DNA of 64,000 nucleotides from JAGVGT01 sp963807225 (GTDB taxonomy: Bacteria > Desulfobacterota > Desulfobulbia > Desulfobulbales > JAGXFP01): contig CAWEAD010000013.1 of NCBI GenBank assembly GCA_963807225.1, positions 1 through 64,000 of the forward strand. The letters run 5' to 3'. The notes beneath the pieces were generated by a model. It was not told the DNA's origin. It saw nothing but the letters and a program-made list of their open reading frames with translations, and did not search any database. Below are positions 17,893 to 27,077 of the stretch, one piece after another; the first letter of the stretch is position 1, and every line of letters begins with the position of its first letter. The translations under genes and the position numbers were made by a program.

Positions 17893-19227
17893 TCACAGCC
17901 GAACGGCATCCCGTTTTTGTACATAACGCAGATATTCGTCATACATTCTACGAATACAAAATACCGCGCATAAAAACATCTCCGGCCTCAATGGAATTGA
18001 ATAACGTGGCTCGGATTGTGTGACTACATAGACAGCACTAATATATACAAGTGCTATGTACAGGAATATCGGCACCTTATTCAGGCGGCCACCGCTATTC
18101 CACAGAAAGAACACCCCGAAAACGGCAAAACCCAAAAGCCAGAAATGCATTGACTTCATGATTGAGTAAGAAACCAGAGCGATGCTCGATTTTTGATAAA
18201 GTGATACCAGCACGGGATAAACATAAATATCCCCTTGTCCCACGAGGATATCCCAGCTCCACAACAAGATCGGTTTATCAATTAGATACCATTTAGCATA
18301 ATGCCCCGGACTCCGGGCAATCCTCTTCGACATCAAACCAGCGAAATCAGCAAAGGATCCTTTGAGGATCTTCTCATCTATAGTAGCAGGATTGTTCGGA
18401 TCGTGGGTATTGGCACGCCAGATATCGAAAAAATCGTTGTGCGCGCCAATCACCAGATTATTGAACAAACGGTCTGAACCGCTGGCTTGCCCAGGCGGAA
18501 CACTAATCATATTCCTGACAGACCAGGCTCCGGCAATTACCATAAAAACCACCAGACAGGAGACAAGCATTCGCTTGCCGCCCGGCGACCAATTGCTATC
18601 CTTTCCGGCAAAAATATATCCAGCGGCTAAAACCAACAGAATCGGTAAAAAAAAGATTGTCGGATTTACTAAATAAGCCAGGCCGAAAAGCAGGCCGGAG
18701 AGGAGGAAGAACCGGATTTTTCCCTTTAAATAGGCAAACGAAAAGCAATATATCGAAACCAAAAGCAAGAACGTGAAAAGAGTTTCGGTCAATAAATACC
18801 CCCCCATGCTTATCAAATGCGGGCTTAACGAGACAAACAGGGCCGCAGGAATCGCCCATTTAGGACCCAGGAAAAGTCTGCCAAGGAGGAGTGTAAACAC
18901 CGCGGTTAAGGCGCCCAAAACCGCTTGGGCATACATGGTCACAACATAGGCATTTATGCCCAGCCTTTCTTCCACCAAAACCGCTGCCGCCATGAAGGCG
19001 GGATAGCCGGGTGACCAATAAGAGTCGGGCTTGGGCGAAGAGTTAACTCCATCTTTCGAAAAGGTACCATGATTGACAAGATTGTATGCATACTGGACAT
19101 AGTTATAGGCATCTCCACGTACGGGTCGGATTATAACCGTCTGTTGAAAATATGAAATGCGAATCCAGATTGACAACAATGTTATTAAAACAAGGGAAAA
19201 AGTGAGCTGTTTGTGCGGAAGGTTCAT
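17893..19227 (-). CDS. ArnT/PMT-like (GT39-type) membrane glycosyltransferase
   Basis: The 444-residue protein has about ten membrane helices. The first periplasmic loop contains VRGDAYNYVQYAYNLVNHG, with the acidic residue expected to bind the lipid-linked sugar, and SYWSPGYPAFMAAAVL, a pattern of PMT/ArnT-type enzymes that use polyprenyl-phosphate sugars. TETLFTFLLLVSIY and YLVNPTIFFLPILLVL follow. It could use the lipid-sugar made by the GT2 at 11547. Composition is lower in GC than the helicase gene beside it. The gene is intact and ends in a charged tail (YLRYVQKRDAVRL). Confidence 0.75.
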   Translation of the reverse strand: MNLPHKQLTFSLVLITLLSIWIRISYFQQTVIIRPVRGDAYNYVQYAYNLVNHGTFSKDGVNSSPKPDSYWSPGYPAFMAAAVLVEERLGINAYVVTMYAQAVLGALTAVFTLLLGRLFLGPKWAIPAALFVSLSPHLISMGGYLLTETLFTFLLLVSIYCFSFAYLKGKIRFFLLSGLLFGLAYLVNPTIFFLPILLVLAAGYIFAGKDSNWSPGGKRMLVSCLVVFMVIAGAWSVRNMISVPPGQASGSDRLFNNLVIGAHNDFFDIWRANTHDPNNPATIDEKILKGSFADFAGLMSKRIARSPGHYAKWYLIDKPILLWSWDILVGQGDIYVYPVLVSLYQKSSIALVSYSIMKSMHFWLLGFAVFGVFFLWNSGGRLNKVPIFLYIALVYISAVYVVTQSEPRYSIPLRPEMFLCAVFCIRRMYDEYLRYVQKRDAVRL

Positions 19228-19275
19228 TATTGTTCTCGTCGGAAATTATTAATCAACATCAGTGTATTTATAAAA

Positions 19276-19297
19276 GGGGCTTGACTAGTCAAGCCCC
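19276..19297 (-). terminator. Intrinsic terminator, perfect 22-bp palindrome
   Basis: On the minus strand the self-complementary core GGGGCTTGAC-TA-GTCAAGCCCC is followed directly by TTTTAT, a classical intrinsic terminator. It lies downstream of the helicase gene and upstream of the membrane glycosyltransferase gene, separating the two minus-strand units. Confidence 0.8.
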
Positions 19298-22200
19298 AAA
19301 AATAATTTGCACAGTTAGTACCGATAACTCTGGAGACTTTACCCAACAATTAAAAAATTCCCAACAACTCTTAACTGAACTTTGGCCTCCGTCACTCTCG
19401 TCGTTGCTGATTTTATCAACCCTGCCCAAAAAACCCGAACTCCACCGGGCAGCGCACCTTGTTGCCGGCCTTGTTCTTAAAAGCAGGTAACCGTTTTCCC
19501 GGCCATAGAGGAAGAGATCACGGGTGATCTCCACGTCCTGACGGCAGTATTGGATGATCAGGTCGAGCCGGCCCTCCTTGTACCACTTGAGCGCTTGCAA
19601 GCCGTCAGCGCTCTTCTCGATCCCCAGGGTCTGTTCGGCCAGGTGGTTGAGACTCAAGCGATAGCCCAGCCGGTTCTTGACCTGCTCCAAGAGATCCAAG
19701 GTCGGTAGAGTGTCCAGGGGGTAAGAGGTATAGGCCGAGAGCACCAGATTGTCGAAACGTTTGTTGTTGAAGCCCACCAACAGGTCAAGCTCTTGAAATC
19801 TGGCAACCATCCGGTCAAGCTCGTCGTCGCGATAAACGAAGTACTCGTCCGGACCGGAGTCGTAGAGAATAGCGATGCTGATCCCCATCTTCTCGGCCTT
19901 GTGCCAGCCGCCCACTTCGGCTGCCGACCTTTTGGTTTCCACATCGAAAACCCCGAAACGGACCGGCCGGACCGGGGCCAAGGCGGCCTCGCCTTCACCC
20001 TCCGCCGCAATCGCCGAAGCGGGAGTTCCACCCACCTCGAGTCGCAACTCCTTGCCCTCTACCAAGGGCAATGGGGCCGGCGCCACATACTCCAGCCGCT
20101 GCTCAGCCAGCCGCCCGGCCCGCCCCAACAGCTCGGTCAAAACCCGGATCGCCGCCGCCTTGTCGATGGGCCGATTGCCGGAGCCGCACTTGGGCGAGTG
20201 CACGCAGGAGGGGCAGCCCACCTCGCAGGGGCAGGCGGTGATGGTCTCCAGCCCGGCCCGGAGCAACTCGCCGATCCGGTCGACCGCCTCGCGGCAGAGC
20301 CCGACCCCGCCGGGCTGACCGTCGTAAATAAAGACCGCCGGATGCTCCAGTTGGGGATGGTAGGGATAGGCGATACCGCCCACGTCGTTGCGGTCGCAGA
20401 GCACCAGTAATGGGAAGATGCCGATCAGGCCGTGCTCGACGGCGTGGATGCCGCCCATGAAATGAAGTTGCTCATGCTCCATAACCAGGCGGATCTCATC
20501 GGGAATCTCGATCCATAAGCCTTCAGTCTCGAAAACCGTCGGCGGCAGATCGAGGCGTTCCACCCCGATCACCCGCTGTCCTTTGACCAGGATTCGTTTA
20601 AAACCGGTGACCGTGTCGGTGACCCGCAGCCGCCCCAAGCCCACGGTAAAAGTCCTACCGCCCGGCCCCCCCACGCAGGTCAAGCGCCGCCGCACCTCGA
20701 GAATCTCGGTCTCCTTGTTGGCCATGGGCCTGGTGAAATAATGGACCTTCTTCTCCAGGGCTCGCACCTCGCGCCCCTCCAAATCCAGGTGGTTGACCAC
20801 CCAGGTTCGACCCCGGTGCAGATAGACCGCGCCGGGATGGCATTCCTTCAGACAGCGGATCCCGTCGATCTCACCCAGAAGCGTGTTGTCGAGATCATTA
20901 CGAATCGCGAACGGCCGGCCGCTGCCGCGCAGATCGACATTCCGGTGGGGGTACTTGCGACTGGTGAACCAGCGGCCGTCCTCGGCCCCCTGCAAAAGTT
21001 CGCCGGAATCGCGCAATTCGGCCAGCACCGCCCGGGCCTCGACCCCGGCCAGCATTTCACAGTCGGGAAGAAGCGGCAGCTCGGCGGCGGCGCAGACCAG
21101 GTGCTGACGCATGATCTGGTGGTTGGCCGGGTTGAGCACCGCCCTCTCCACCTCACGCTTGAAAAAGTCGGCCGGGTGGCGCAGGAAGTACTGGTCCAAT
21201 GCGTCTTCCTGACCTACCAGGATGACCAGCGAATCGCGCTGGCGCCGCCCCACCCGGCCACCCCGCTGCCAGGTCGCCATCACCGTGCCGGGGTAGCCCA
21301 GGAGGATGCAGATGTCGAGCTCGCCGATATCGATCCCCAGTTCCAGGGCGCTGGTGGTGACTACCCCGAGGAGTTCGCCGGAGGAGAGCCTGGCCTCGAT
21401 CTCCCGCCGCTCCTCGGGAAGAAAGCCGGCCCGGTAGGCGGTGAGTTTGTCGCGCTGATCGTCCAGCCGGGCCGCGGTCCAGACCGATACCAGCTCGGTC
21501 ATCTTGCGCGACTGGGTATAGACGATGGTCCGCAGGCCGCGTTTCAGGGCCGCCTCCAGGAGCTGGCTGACGGTAAAGGCGGCGCTGTCCAGGGGATCGA
21601 CGAAGATGAAGTGCCGGCCGCCCCGTGGTGCCCCGCCCTCGGTGACCACCGCCACTTCGCGGCCCAGCAGGTCGCGGGCCAACTCCCCGGGGTTGCCGAC
21701 CGTGGCCGAGGAGAGGATGAAACGGGGCTCAGACCCGTAGTGGCGGCAGATCCGGATCAGCCGTCTCAGCACCCAGGCCATGTGGCTGCCGAAGATGCCG
21801 CGATAGGTGTGGACTTCGTCGATGACTACATGGGTCAGCCGCGGCCAGAGTGCCCCCCAGCGGTCGTGGTAGCCGAGCATCGAGAGATGCAGCATATCGG
21901 GGTTGGTGAAGAGGATGTCCGGCGGATTGTCGCGGAGTTTGCGGCGGAAATGTGCCGAGGTATCACCGTCGCAGATCGCCCCCCGGGGCCGGAGTTCGGC
22001 AGGGAGATGCGCCGCCAGGTCGGTTACGGCGCGGAGCTGATCCTGAGCCAGGGCCTTGAGCGGGAAGAGATAAAGCGCCCCGGCTCCCTCGCCCTTCATG
22101 AATTCGCTGAAGACCGGTAGATTGTAGATCAGGCTCTTGCCGCTGGCGGTGGGAGTGGCCACCACCACGTCACGCCCCCGGGCGATCAGGTTCAGGGCCT

Positions 22201-22429
22201 CGGCCTGGTGGCTATAGAGGCGATCCACCCCCTGCCCGGCCAGGGCCTGCCGCAAGGGGGGAGGCAGAGGGATTTCCGGTTCGGCGTAGATCGCCGGACT
22301 GCCGGGGATTTCCTGGTGGTGCACCACCATGGCGCCGAAACGGTCGGAAGCCTTGAGGGCGGCGATATATTCAGCGACTGTGGCGTCTGGGAGAGTATGG
22401 TCGGGCGAATCGGACATGGAAAGTTTCAC
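19289..22429 (-). CDS. DEAD/DEAH helicase with DUF1998 fused to a DEDD exonuclease (MrfA-MrfB-like)
   Basis: The helicase part has motif I (VVATPTASGKS, residues 89-99), motif II DEVH, SSAT, and in the second RecA domain TIVYTQSRKM and WQRGGRVGRR. A DUF1998-type region follows with the Cys cluster CPCEVGCPSCVHSPKCG near residue 740. After a linker, residues ~815-1010 form an RNase-H-like 3'-5' exonuclease: FDVETK, LLVGFNNKRFDN and YCRQDVEITRD supply the DEDD acids. In Bacillus, MrfA (YprA) and MrfB (YprB) are separate DNA-repair proteins; here they are one chain. Beyond YGRENGYLLL the frame probably slips at a run of four T: a neighbouring frame reads KNKAGNKVRCPVEFGFFGQG and stops at 19416-19418. 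The start is GTG 22429 or ATG 22417. Confidence 0.85.
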   Translation of the reverse strand: MKLSMSDSPDHTLPDATVAEYIAALKASDRFGAMVVHHQEIPGSPAIYAEPEIPLPPPLRQALAGQGVDRLYSHQAEALNLIARGRDVVVATPTASGKSLIYNLPVFSEFMKGEGAGALYLFPLKALAQDQLRAVTDLAAHLPAELRPRGAICDGDTSAHFRRKLRDNPPDILFTNPDMLHLSMLGYHDRWGALWPRLTHVVIDEVHTYRGIFGSHMAWVLRRLIRICRHYGSEPRFILSSATVGNPGELARDLLGREVAVVTEGGAPRGGRHFIFVDPLDSAAFTVSQLLEAALKRGLRTIVYTQSRKMTELVSVWTAARLDDQRDKLTAYRAGFLPEERREIEARLSSGELLGVVTTSALELGIDIGELDICILLGYPGTVMATWQRGGRVGRRQRDSLVILVGQEDALDQYFLRHPADFFKREVERAVLNPANHQIMRQHLVCAAAELPLLPDCEMLAGVEARAVLAELRDSGELLQGAEDGRWFTSRKYPHRNVDLRGSGRPFAIRNDLDNTLLGEIDGIRCLKECHPGAVYLHRGRTWVVNHLDLEGREVRALEKKVHYFTRPMANKETEILEVRRRLTCVGGPGGRTFTVGLGRLRVTDTVTGFKRILVKGQRVIGVERLDLPPTVFETEGLWIEIPDEIRLVMEHEQLHFMGGIHAVEHGLIGIFPLLVLCDRNDVGGIAYPYHPQLEHPAVFIYDGQPGGVGLCREAVDRIGELLRAGLETITACPCEVGCPSCVHSPKCGSGNRPIDKAAAIRVLTELLGRAGRLAEQRLEYVAPAPLPLVEGKELRLEVGGTPASAIAAEGEGEAALAPVRPVRFGVFDVETKRSAAEVGGWHKAEKMGISIAILYDSGPDEYFVYRDDELDRMVARFQELDLLVGFNNKRFDNLVLSAYTSYPLDTLPTLDLLEQVKNRLGYRLSLNHLAEQTLGIEKSADGLQALKWYKEGRLDLIIQYCRQDVEITRDLFLYGRENGYLLLRTRPATRCAARWSSGFLGRVDKISNDESDGGQSSVKSCWEFFNCWVKSPELSVLTVQIIFGA

Positions 22430-22688
22430 TTGGTTTGCAGCTCGGCAACAGTGGCGGTCGGACCTGTCAGACCGGTCAAACTATCTTTTTATACCCCCTG
22501 GGCATAAGTTTCGTTTGAGCAGCAGGCTGTTCAACTCAGCTTTACCTCCTTTCCAGGAAAAATGCACCGGCCTTGGGGGCAAGATTATTGCACAAACGGG
22601 TTGACCTAACCGCCCGGAACTACTACATAGTACTTCTTACGCCGCCAACGGCGCGGCTTTACAGCGAATTTCCAAGCAGGAAACCCGT

Positions 22689-24370
22689 ATGACCACCATC
22701 GCCACCCTCGGCCCCGAAGGCTCCCTCGACTGGGAGGCCGCCCGCCGTTACGACCAGAAAGCCAAACTGGTCGCCTTTCCGCACATCAGCGCGGTTCTGA
22801 GCGCCTTTGCCCGCAAGAAGGCCGATCTGGCGGTGATCCCGGTCTACAACACCCGCGACGGCGAGCGCAAAGAGTTCTTCCGGGCCATGACCGGGTTGGC
22901 TCAGGGCTTCTGGATCGACAATCTGGTGCTGCCGGTGGAACTATCCCTGGGCGGGTTGGACGACCATAACGAGCTGGCCCTGATCCTCGGTGAAGCGCAC
23001 GTTTTGCAGCAGTGTGCCGAATTTCTCACCGAGCATTTTCCCGATACCTCACTGATGGCCACCCACAACCTGGAAAACGATCTGGCCGCCATCAAGCATG
23101 AACGTCTGACCGACCGGGGTGTCCTCGCCTCCGAGGAAGTGCTGCTCGCCCACGGCCTCGCCATCCGGCAGCGCGAGGTGGCCCCATACAACCGCACCCG
23201 CTATGCGGTTCTGGGGCGCAGGCCCTCCCCCCCACCGGCTACGACGCCACGGTGCTGCTTACCGCACCACTCAAGGACCGGGTCGGACTGCTTTACGACA
23301 TCCTCGGAGAGTTCTCCCGGCGCGGAGTCAGCCTCCTGGATATGCGCACCGAAAGCGATCTGCGGAGTCAGGAACTTCTGGTCTACATGGAGGCCGAGGG
23401 CCACATCAATGATCAGAAGGTCAAGCTGGCCCTGGAACGCATCGAAAATCATATAATCCAGGTGCCCGGCGCCATTCGGGTACTCGGCAGCTTTCCCCGG
23501 GTCGACATGCGCACCAAGCTGATCGGCTCGGCCGGCTTTATCGGCACCGGCGACATGAGCGCCTGGTTCGCCAAACGTCTGGAGAATGAAGGCTACCGGG
23601 TGCTGCTCTCGGGCCGCTCCACCGAGCTAACCCCGGAGGCGATGCTGGCCCAGGTTCAGGTGGTGATCATCTGCGTGCCGATCAGCGCCACCTCGGCCAC
23701 CATCGAAAAGTACGGGCCGCTCCTGCATGACGGCCAGGCCCTGGTGATCATGGCCGGCGAGGCCGGGACTACCATCGACACCGCCCTGCGCTGTTGCGTA
23801 CCCGAGGTTGAGGTGATGCTGGTCCACAACCTCTGGGGCCCGCAGGCGGTCACCATGAAGGACAAGAACGTCAGCGTGGTGCGGACCGGCAGGAGCGGCG
23901 TGCTCTGCAGCGAGTTCGAGTCCTTCCTGTACAAACACGGCGCCCTGATCAGCCAAGATACCCCGGTGCAACATGACCTGATGATGGGAGTCAGCCAGAA
24001 ACTGCCCACCGCCATTTCCATGGCCCTGGCCCTGACCTTGCGGGACAACGAGATCCAGCCCGGAGAGATCGGCAGCCATTCGACCCTGACCTCGCTGTAC
24101 GGCATCCTGGCCATGTGCCGGGTCCACGTGCAGAATCCCCGGACTTACGGCGAGATCCTCTCCACCAAGGGAGCGGGCCGCAAGATTGTCCGCGACTTCG
24201 TCCGCAATCTGGAGGCGGTACTCGACCTGGCCGAGGAGGAAAACATCGACCAGCTGAGCTGCATCATCAACGAAAGCCGCGACTATCTCACCGAGGAATT
24301 CTTGAAGGACCGCATGAAACAAGCCCTGGCGGTGGACGAGACCCTGGGAAGAGTGATTAAGAACGAATAG
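22689..24370 (+). CDS. Prephenate dehydratase-ACT-prephenate dehydrogenase fusion, frameshift at a C7 run
   Basis: Residues 1-180 resemble prephenate dehydratase (IATLGPEGSLDWEAARRY, NRTRYAVLG, where the usual TRF is TRY). Then comes an ACT domain (LLTAPLKDRVGLLYDILGEF, SLLDMRTE), then a TyrA-type dehydrogenase (GSAGFIGTGDMSAWFAKRLE, VHNLWGPQAVTMKDKNV, SLYGILAMCRV). The two enzymes would turn prephenate into phenylpyruvate and hydroxyphenylpyruvate for Phe and Tyr synthesis. The frame breaks at a run of seven C (23227-23233); eight C would join the parts into about 560 residues. The dehydratase part lacks the canonical PIENS-like motif (PVYNTRDG instead), so its activity is uncertain. It is transcribed divergently from the helicase gene. 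Confidence 0.8.
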
Positions 24371-24399
24371 CTACAGTCCAAGTGGCGCCATGAAACAGT

Positions 24400-24610
24400 A
24401 TCTTCCGCTTTTAGGCCTTTTCACGAAGCTGAGCAGCGCAGCCGGAAACGGAAAAGAGTTTCGGCGGAGCGCAGCGACTTTCCGAAACTCCCGTTACCGG
24501 CGAGCAGCGCAAGGCAGTCCAGGGGTAGCCGGGACCGAGTGACGGCTGCTCTTTCTTTGGTTCGTTTCTTTGAGCAAGCAAAGAAATGAACAATCAATCC
24601 GAAAAAATAA
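24400..24610. repeat. Candidate dispersed repeat between two genes
   Basis: This 290-bp intergenic stretch holds phrases such as GCTGCTCTTTCTTTGG and TTGAGCAAGCAAAGAAATG, of a kind I associate with non-coding repeats near gene ends in proteobacteria. The minus-strand 60-codon frame through it lacks coding character. Copy number cannot be seen from one window. Confidence 0.35.
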
Positions 24611-24660
24611 ACAAATATCAACAATCTTAAATGCCCTAAGAGGCAAACTGTAAATTCTCC

Positions 24661-26247
24661 ATGAACCCCATAATCACCTATAGCGCCCCACCTCTGGTCG
24701 GCGCCTTTATCGGCTACCTGACCAATTACGTGGCGATCCGGATGCTGTTCCGGCCCCTCAAACCCTGGCGGCTCTTCGGCCTGCGACTGCCGATGACCCC
24801 GGGGGTAATCCCGGGCAAACGGCACGATCTGGCCGTCAATATCGGCCGAATGGTGGGCGGCCATCTCCTGACCAGCACCGACGTCCAGAAGGCCCTGGCC
24901 GAGGAAGCCTTCAGGGCTGAACTGGGCAGTTTACTCTCCAGCCGGGTCAATACGATTCTGAGCCAGGATCTGGGTCCCTTGCCGACCCTGGTCCCCGGCC
25001 GCTTCCGCAGCTACTTTCAGGCAGGGGTCGATATTTTACGCTGGCGGGCACTCAAGCAACTCCACTCCCACCTGAACAGCGACCGTTTCGGCGACAACCT
25101 CCAAACCATGCTGACGGAGCGTCTCGACGATCTCCTGGACCGCAACCTGGAGGAGATCATCCCGGCCGAACAGTGTGCCCGGATCTTCAATTTCCTGGGT
25201 GAGACCGCCTCCGACTTTCTGACCGGACCCGAGGTGGAGCGCTGGCTGGTCACTTATCTTGACACCAGGTTCGGCGAATTGCTGGCCCAGGGTAAAACCC
25301 CGGCCGATCTGCTCCCCGCCGATCTGGCCAGCGAGCTCCTCGACCTGCTCGAAGCCGAAACTCCCGGCCTGCTGCAAAAACTCGCCGCCTTGATCCGGGA
25401 ACCACTGATGCGGGACCGCATCGCCGGCGCCCTCTGTCGGGTGGTGGACAGTTTTACCGCCGCCCTGGGCCCGATGGCAGCCCTGCTGGGCAGTTTCCTG
25501 AATCCCGAGGCCATCCACGCCAAGATCCGCGATTACCTGGACCACAAGGGGGAGGAAATCTCCGACTGGCTTTTCGACGAAGCGGTCCAGACCAAGGTGG
25601 CGGAGGTGCTGCGGAATAAGGCCGAAAACCTGCTCCAGACCCCGCTCTCCGAACTGCTGCGCAAGGTACCGCCGGAGAAACTGGCCCGGGCCCGCCAGGT
25701 TCTGGCCGAGAAGATTCTGCAGGTCCTGCGTGATCCCGCTACCGGCCGCGCCCTGATCAACCTGATCAACGAGGCCCTGGCGGCTCAGCAGGGCAGGAGC
25801 CTCAACGAGATCCTCCTGGCCCTCCTCGGTCCCGACGGGGTAGGCGATGCCCGCGCCGCCCTGAGCCGCGAGGTTCTAGGCCTGGTACGCTCCCACAACT
25901 TCAAGCGGGTTCTGGATCGACTGCTGACCGACCTGCTGGAAAAACAGCTGCTCAACCGTCCCATCGGCCGCCTCGATCAGTTTCTACCCCAGGAGGTGCA
26001 AAGCGGCATCGCCGGTTTCCTGCTGGAGCAGGTCGGCGAGATTCTGGTCCGTGAGGTGCCCGACCTGGTCGAGGCCCTGAACATCGGCGAGATCGTCACC
26101 CGCAAGGTTGATTCCCTGGATCTGCTAATGCTTGAGAGACTGCTGCTGTCGATTATGGAAGAACAGTTCAAGTACATCAACCTCTTCGGCGCCCTGCTAG
26201 GCTTCATCATCGGTCTGGGCAACCTCCTCTTCCTGATCAGCTGGTAA
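24661..26247 (+). CDS. DUF445-family membrane protein
   Basis: A 528-residue protein beginning with a membrane helix (PPLVGAFIGYLTNYVAIRML) and the family signature FRPLKPWRLFGLRLPMTPGV followed by PGKRHDLAVNIGRMVGGHLL. A long, mostly helical soluble region follows, rich in leucine and charged residues, with repeated EKLL-type segments. The last residues form a second membrane helix (LFGALLGFIIGLGNLLFLIS). The same layout is seen in Bacillus YheB. Function is unknown; the topology (two end anchors and a large helical domain) suggests membrane or envelope organisation. No frame break. It lies alone between non-coding stretches. Confidence 0.85.
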   Translation: MNPIITYSAPPLVGAFIGYLTNYVAIRMLFRPLKPWRLFGLRLPMTPGVIPGKRHDLAVNIGRMVGGHLLTSTDVQKALAEEAFRAELGSLLSSRVNTILSQDLGPLPTLVPGRFRSYFQAGVDILRWRALKQLHSHLNSDRFGDNLQTMLTERLDDLLDRNLEEIIPAEQCARIFNFLGETASDFLTGPEVERWLVTYLDTRFGELLAQGKTPADLLPADLASELLDLLEAETPGLLQKLAALIREPLMRDRIAGALCRVVDSFTAALGPMAALLGSFLNPEAIHAKIRDYLDHKGEEISDWLFDEAVQTKVAEVLRNKAENLLQTPLSELLRKVPPEKLARARQVLAEKILQVLRDPATGRALINLINEALAAQQGRSLNEILLALLGPDGVGDARAALSREVLGLVRSHNFKRVLDRLLTDLLEKQLLNRPIGRLDQFLPQEVQSGIAGFLLEQVGEILVREVPDLVEALNIGEIVTRKVDSLDLLMLERLLLSIMEEQFKYINLFGALLGFIIGLGNLLFLISW

Positions 26248-26598
26248 CCCGCGGGACGGATCCGGCGGCATTGACAATATTATATCCGTAGTAAAGATCC
26301 GGGTCCAAAGGCTCGGGTTTCCTCAGTTAAAATAAATTATGGCCCGCTGTTTCCGGAGCGGCTTTAAAACTGAATGCGGAAAGAACCGGAATAAACTCGT
26401 TGGCGCGGAACATTCAAGCGATCTTGCCCCGCAACTCTCTCCAGCGCCTTGAGGGGTAAATTCATGGCCCGGCGGCATTGCCACCTAACTTCCGTGACCT
26501 GATCACTGACCTGACCGTGGACCATGCTTATGGTAAAAACTATACGGCAATCAATTACCGGGTACTTACCCAATATTTCTCACTCATAGGAGCATGAA
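26248..26598 (+). other. 351-bp region without a recognised gene
   Basis: Nothing convincing is encoded here. The 5' half has an AT-rich patch (26265-26345) that may hold promoter elements for the small membrane protein downstream. The last 15 bases give that gene a good ribosome site (AGGAGC). No tRNA or known riboswitch pattern was seen. Confidence 0.4.
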
Positions 26599-26823
26599 AT
26601 GAAGCAAAACATCGGCAATATCGAAAGAGTCGTCAGAGGCTTGGTCGGCCTGGGCATCCTCTCCCTGGTTTTTATCGGTCCGGCCACGCCTTGGGGCTAC
26701 CTGGGCCTGGTGCCGCTCTTCACCGCCCTGGTCGGCTGGTGCCCACCGTACGCCCTGTTGGGCATTTCCACCTGCGGCAAGACCGGCTCCTGCTGCAGCG
26801 GTAAAAACTGCTCCGGATCTTGA
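26599..26823 (+). CDS. Small DUF2892-type membrane protein
   Basis: A 74-residue protein. MKQNIGNIERVVRGLVGLGI is the usual DUF2892 opening, followed by two membrane helices (ILSLVFIGPATPWGYLGLVP and LFTALVGWCPPYALLGI). The C-terminus is Cys-rich (CGKTGSCCSGKNCSGS), with the GWCP and TCG Cys typical of the family. In YgaP such a segment is joined to a rhodanese domain; here it stands alone. Start is supported by AGGAGC 8 bases upstream. A hairpin terminator follows at 26865. The role is unknown; sulfur or thiol chemistry at the inner membrane is only a guess from the family. Confidence 0.8.
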   Translation: MKQNIGNIERVVRGLVGLGILSLVFIGPATPWGYLGLVPLFTALVGWCPPYALLGISTCGKTGSCCSGKNCSGS

Positions 26824-26864
26824 GCTTGACCGGGTAACCGCCAACTGCCCGAGATCGGCAAGAT

Positions 26865-26903
26865 TAGAAAGGGAAGTCCCGAGTTCAGCGGCTTCCCTTT
26901 CTA
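26865..26903 (+). terminator. Hairpin terminator after the DUF2892 gene
   Basis: A 12-bp perfect stem (TAGAAAGGGAAG at 26865-26876 with its complement ending at 26903) surrounds a 15-nt loop. Only a weak T-rich tail (TTCCTCATTTTC) follows, so termination may be partial. It lies between the small membrane gene and adk. Confidence 0.6.
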
Positions 26904-27077
26904 TTCCTCATTTTCTTCAGCTCCGCGCCCCATCGGCTCCTATTTTCGGGCGCTTCCCGCCGTCACCGACTCCGGATTTTTACCCTGTGCAGCAACAAAA
27001 AAATCGATTATAGTGCCGGCCTTCGTGTAAACTTCCATTAAATCAACTATATTCAACAACTTCAGGAGGACAACACC

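Noticed and set aside
19276..19297. The 22-bp palindrome as a phage or integrase attachment site
   Set aside because: It is followed by a T tract on the minus strand right after a minus-strand gene, so an intrinsic terminator explains it.
20741..22120. A 459-codon plus-strand frame opposite the helicase gene
   Set aside because: Composition is that of a reverse-strand shadow, and the minus-strand helicase motifs are intact over the same bases.
22689..24370. Programmed ribosomal frameshifting to join the prephenate fusion
   Set aside because: Not excluded, but other shifts in this window also lie at homopolymers, so a base-count error is the simpler reading.
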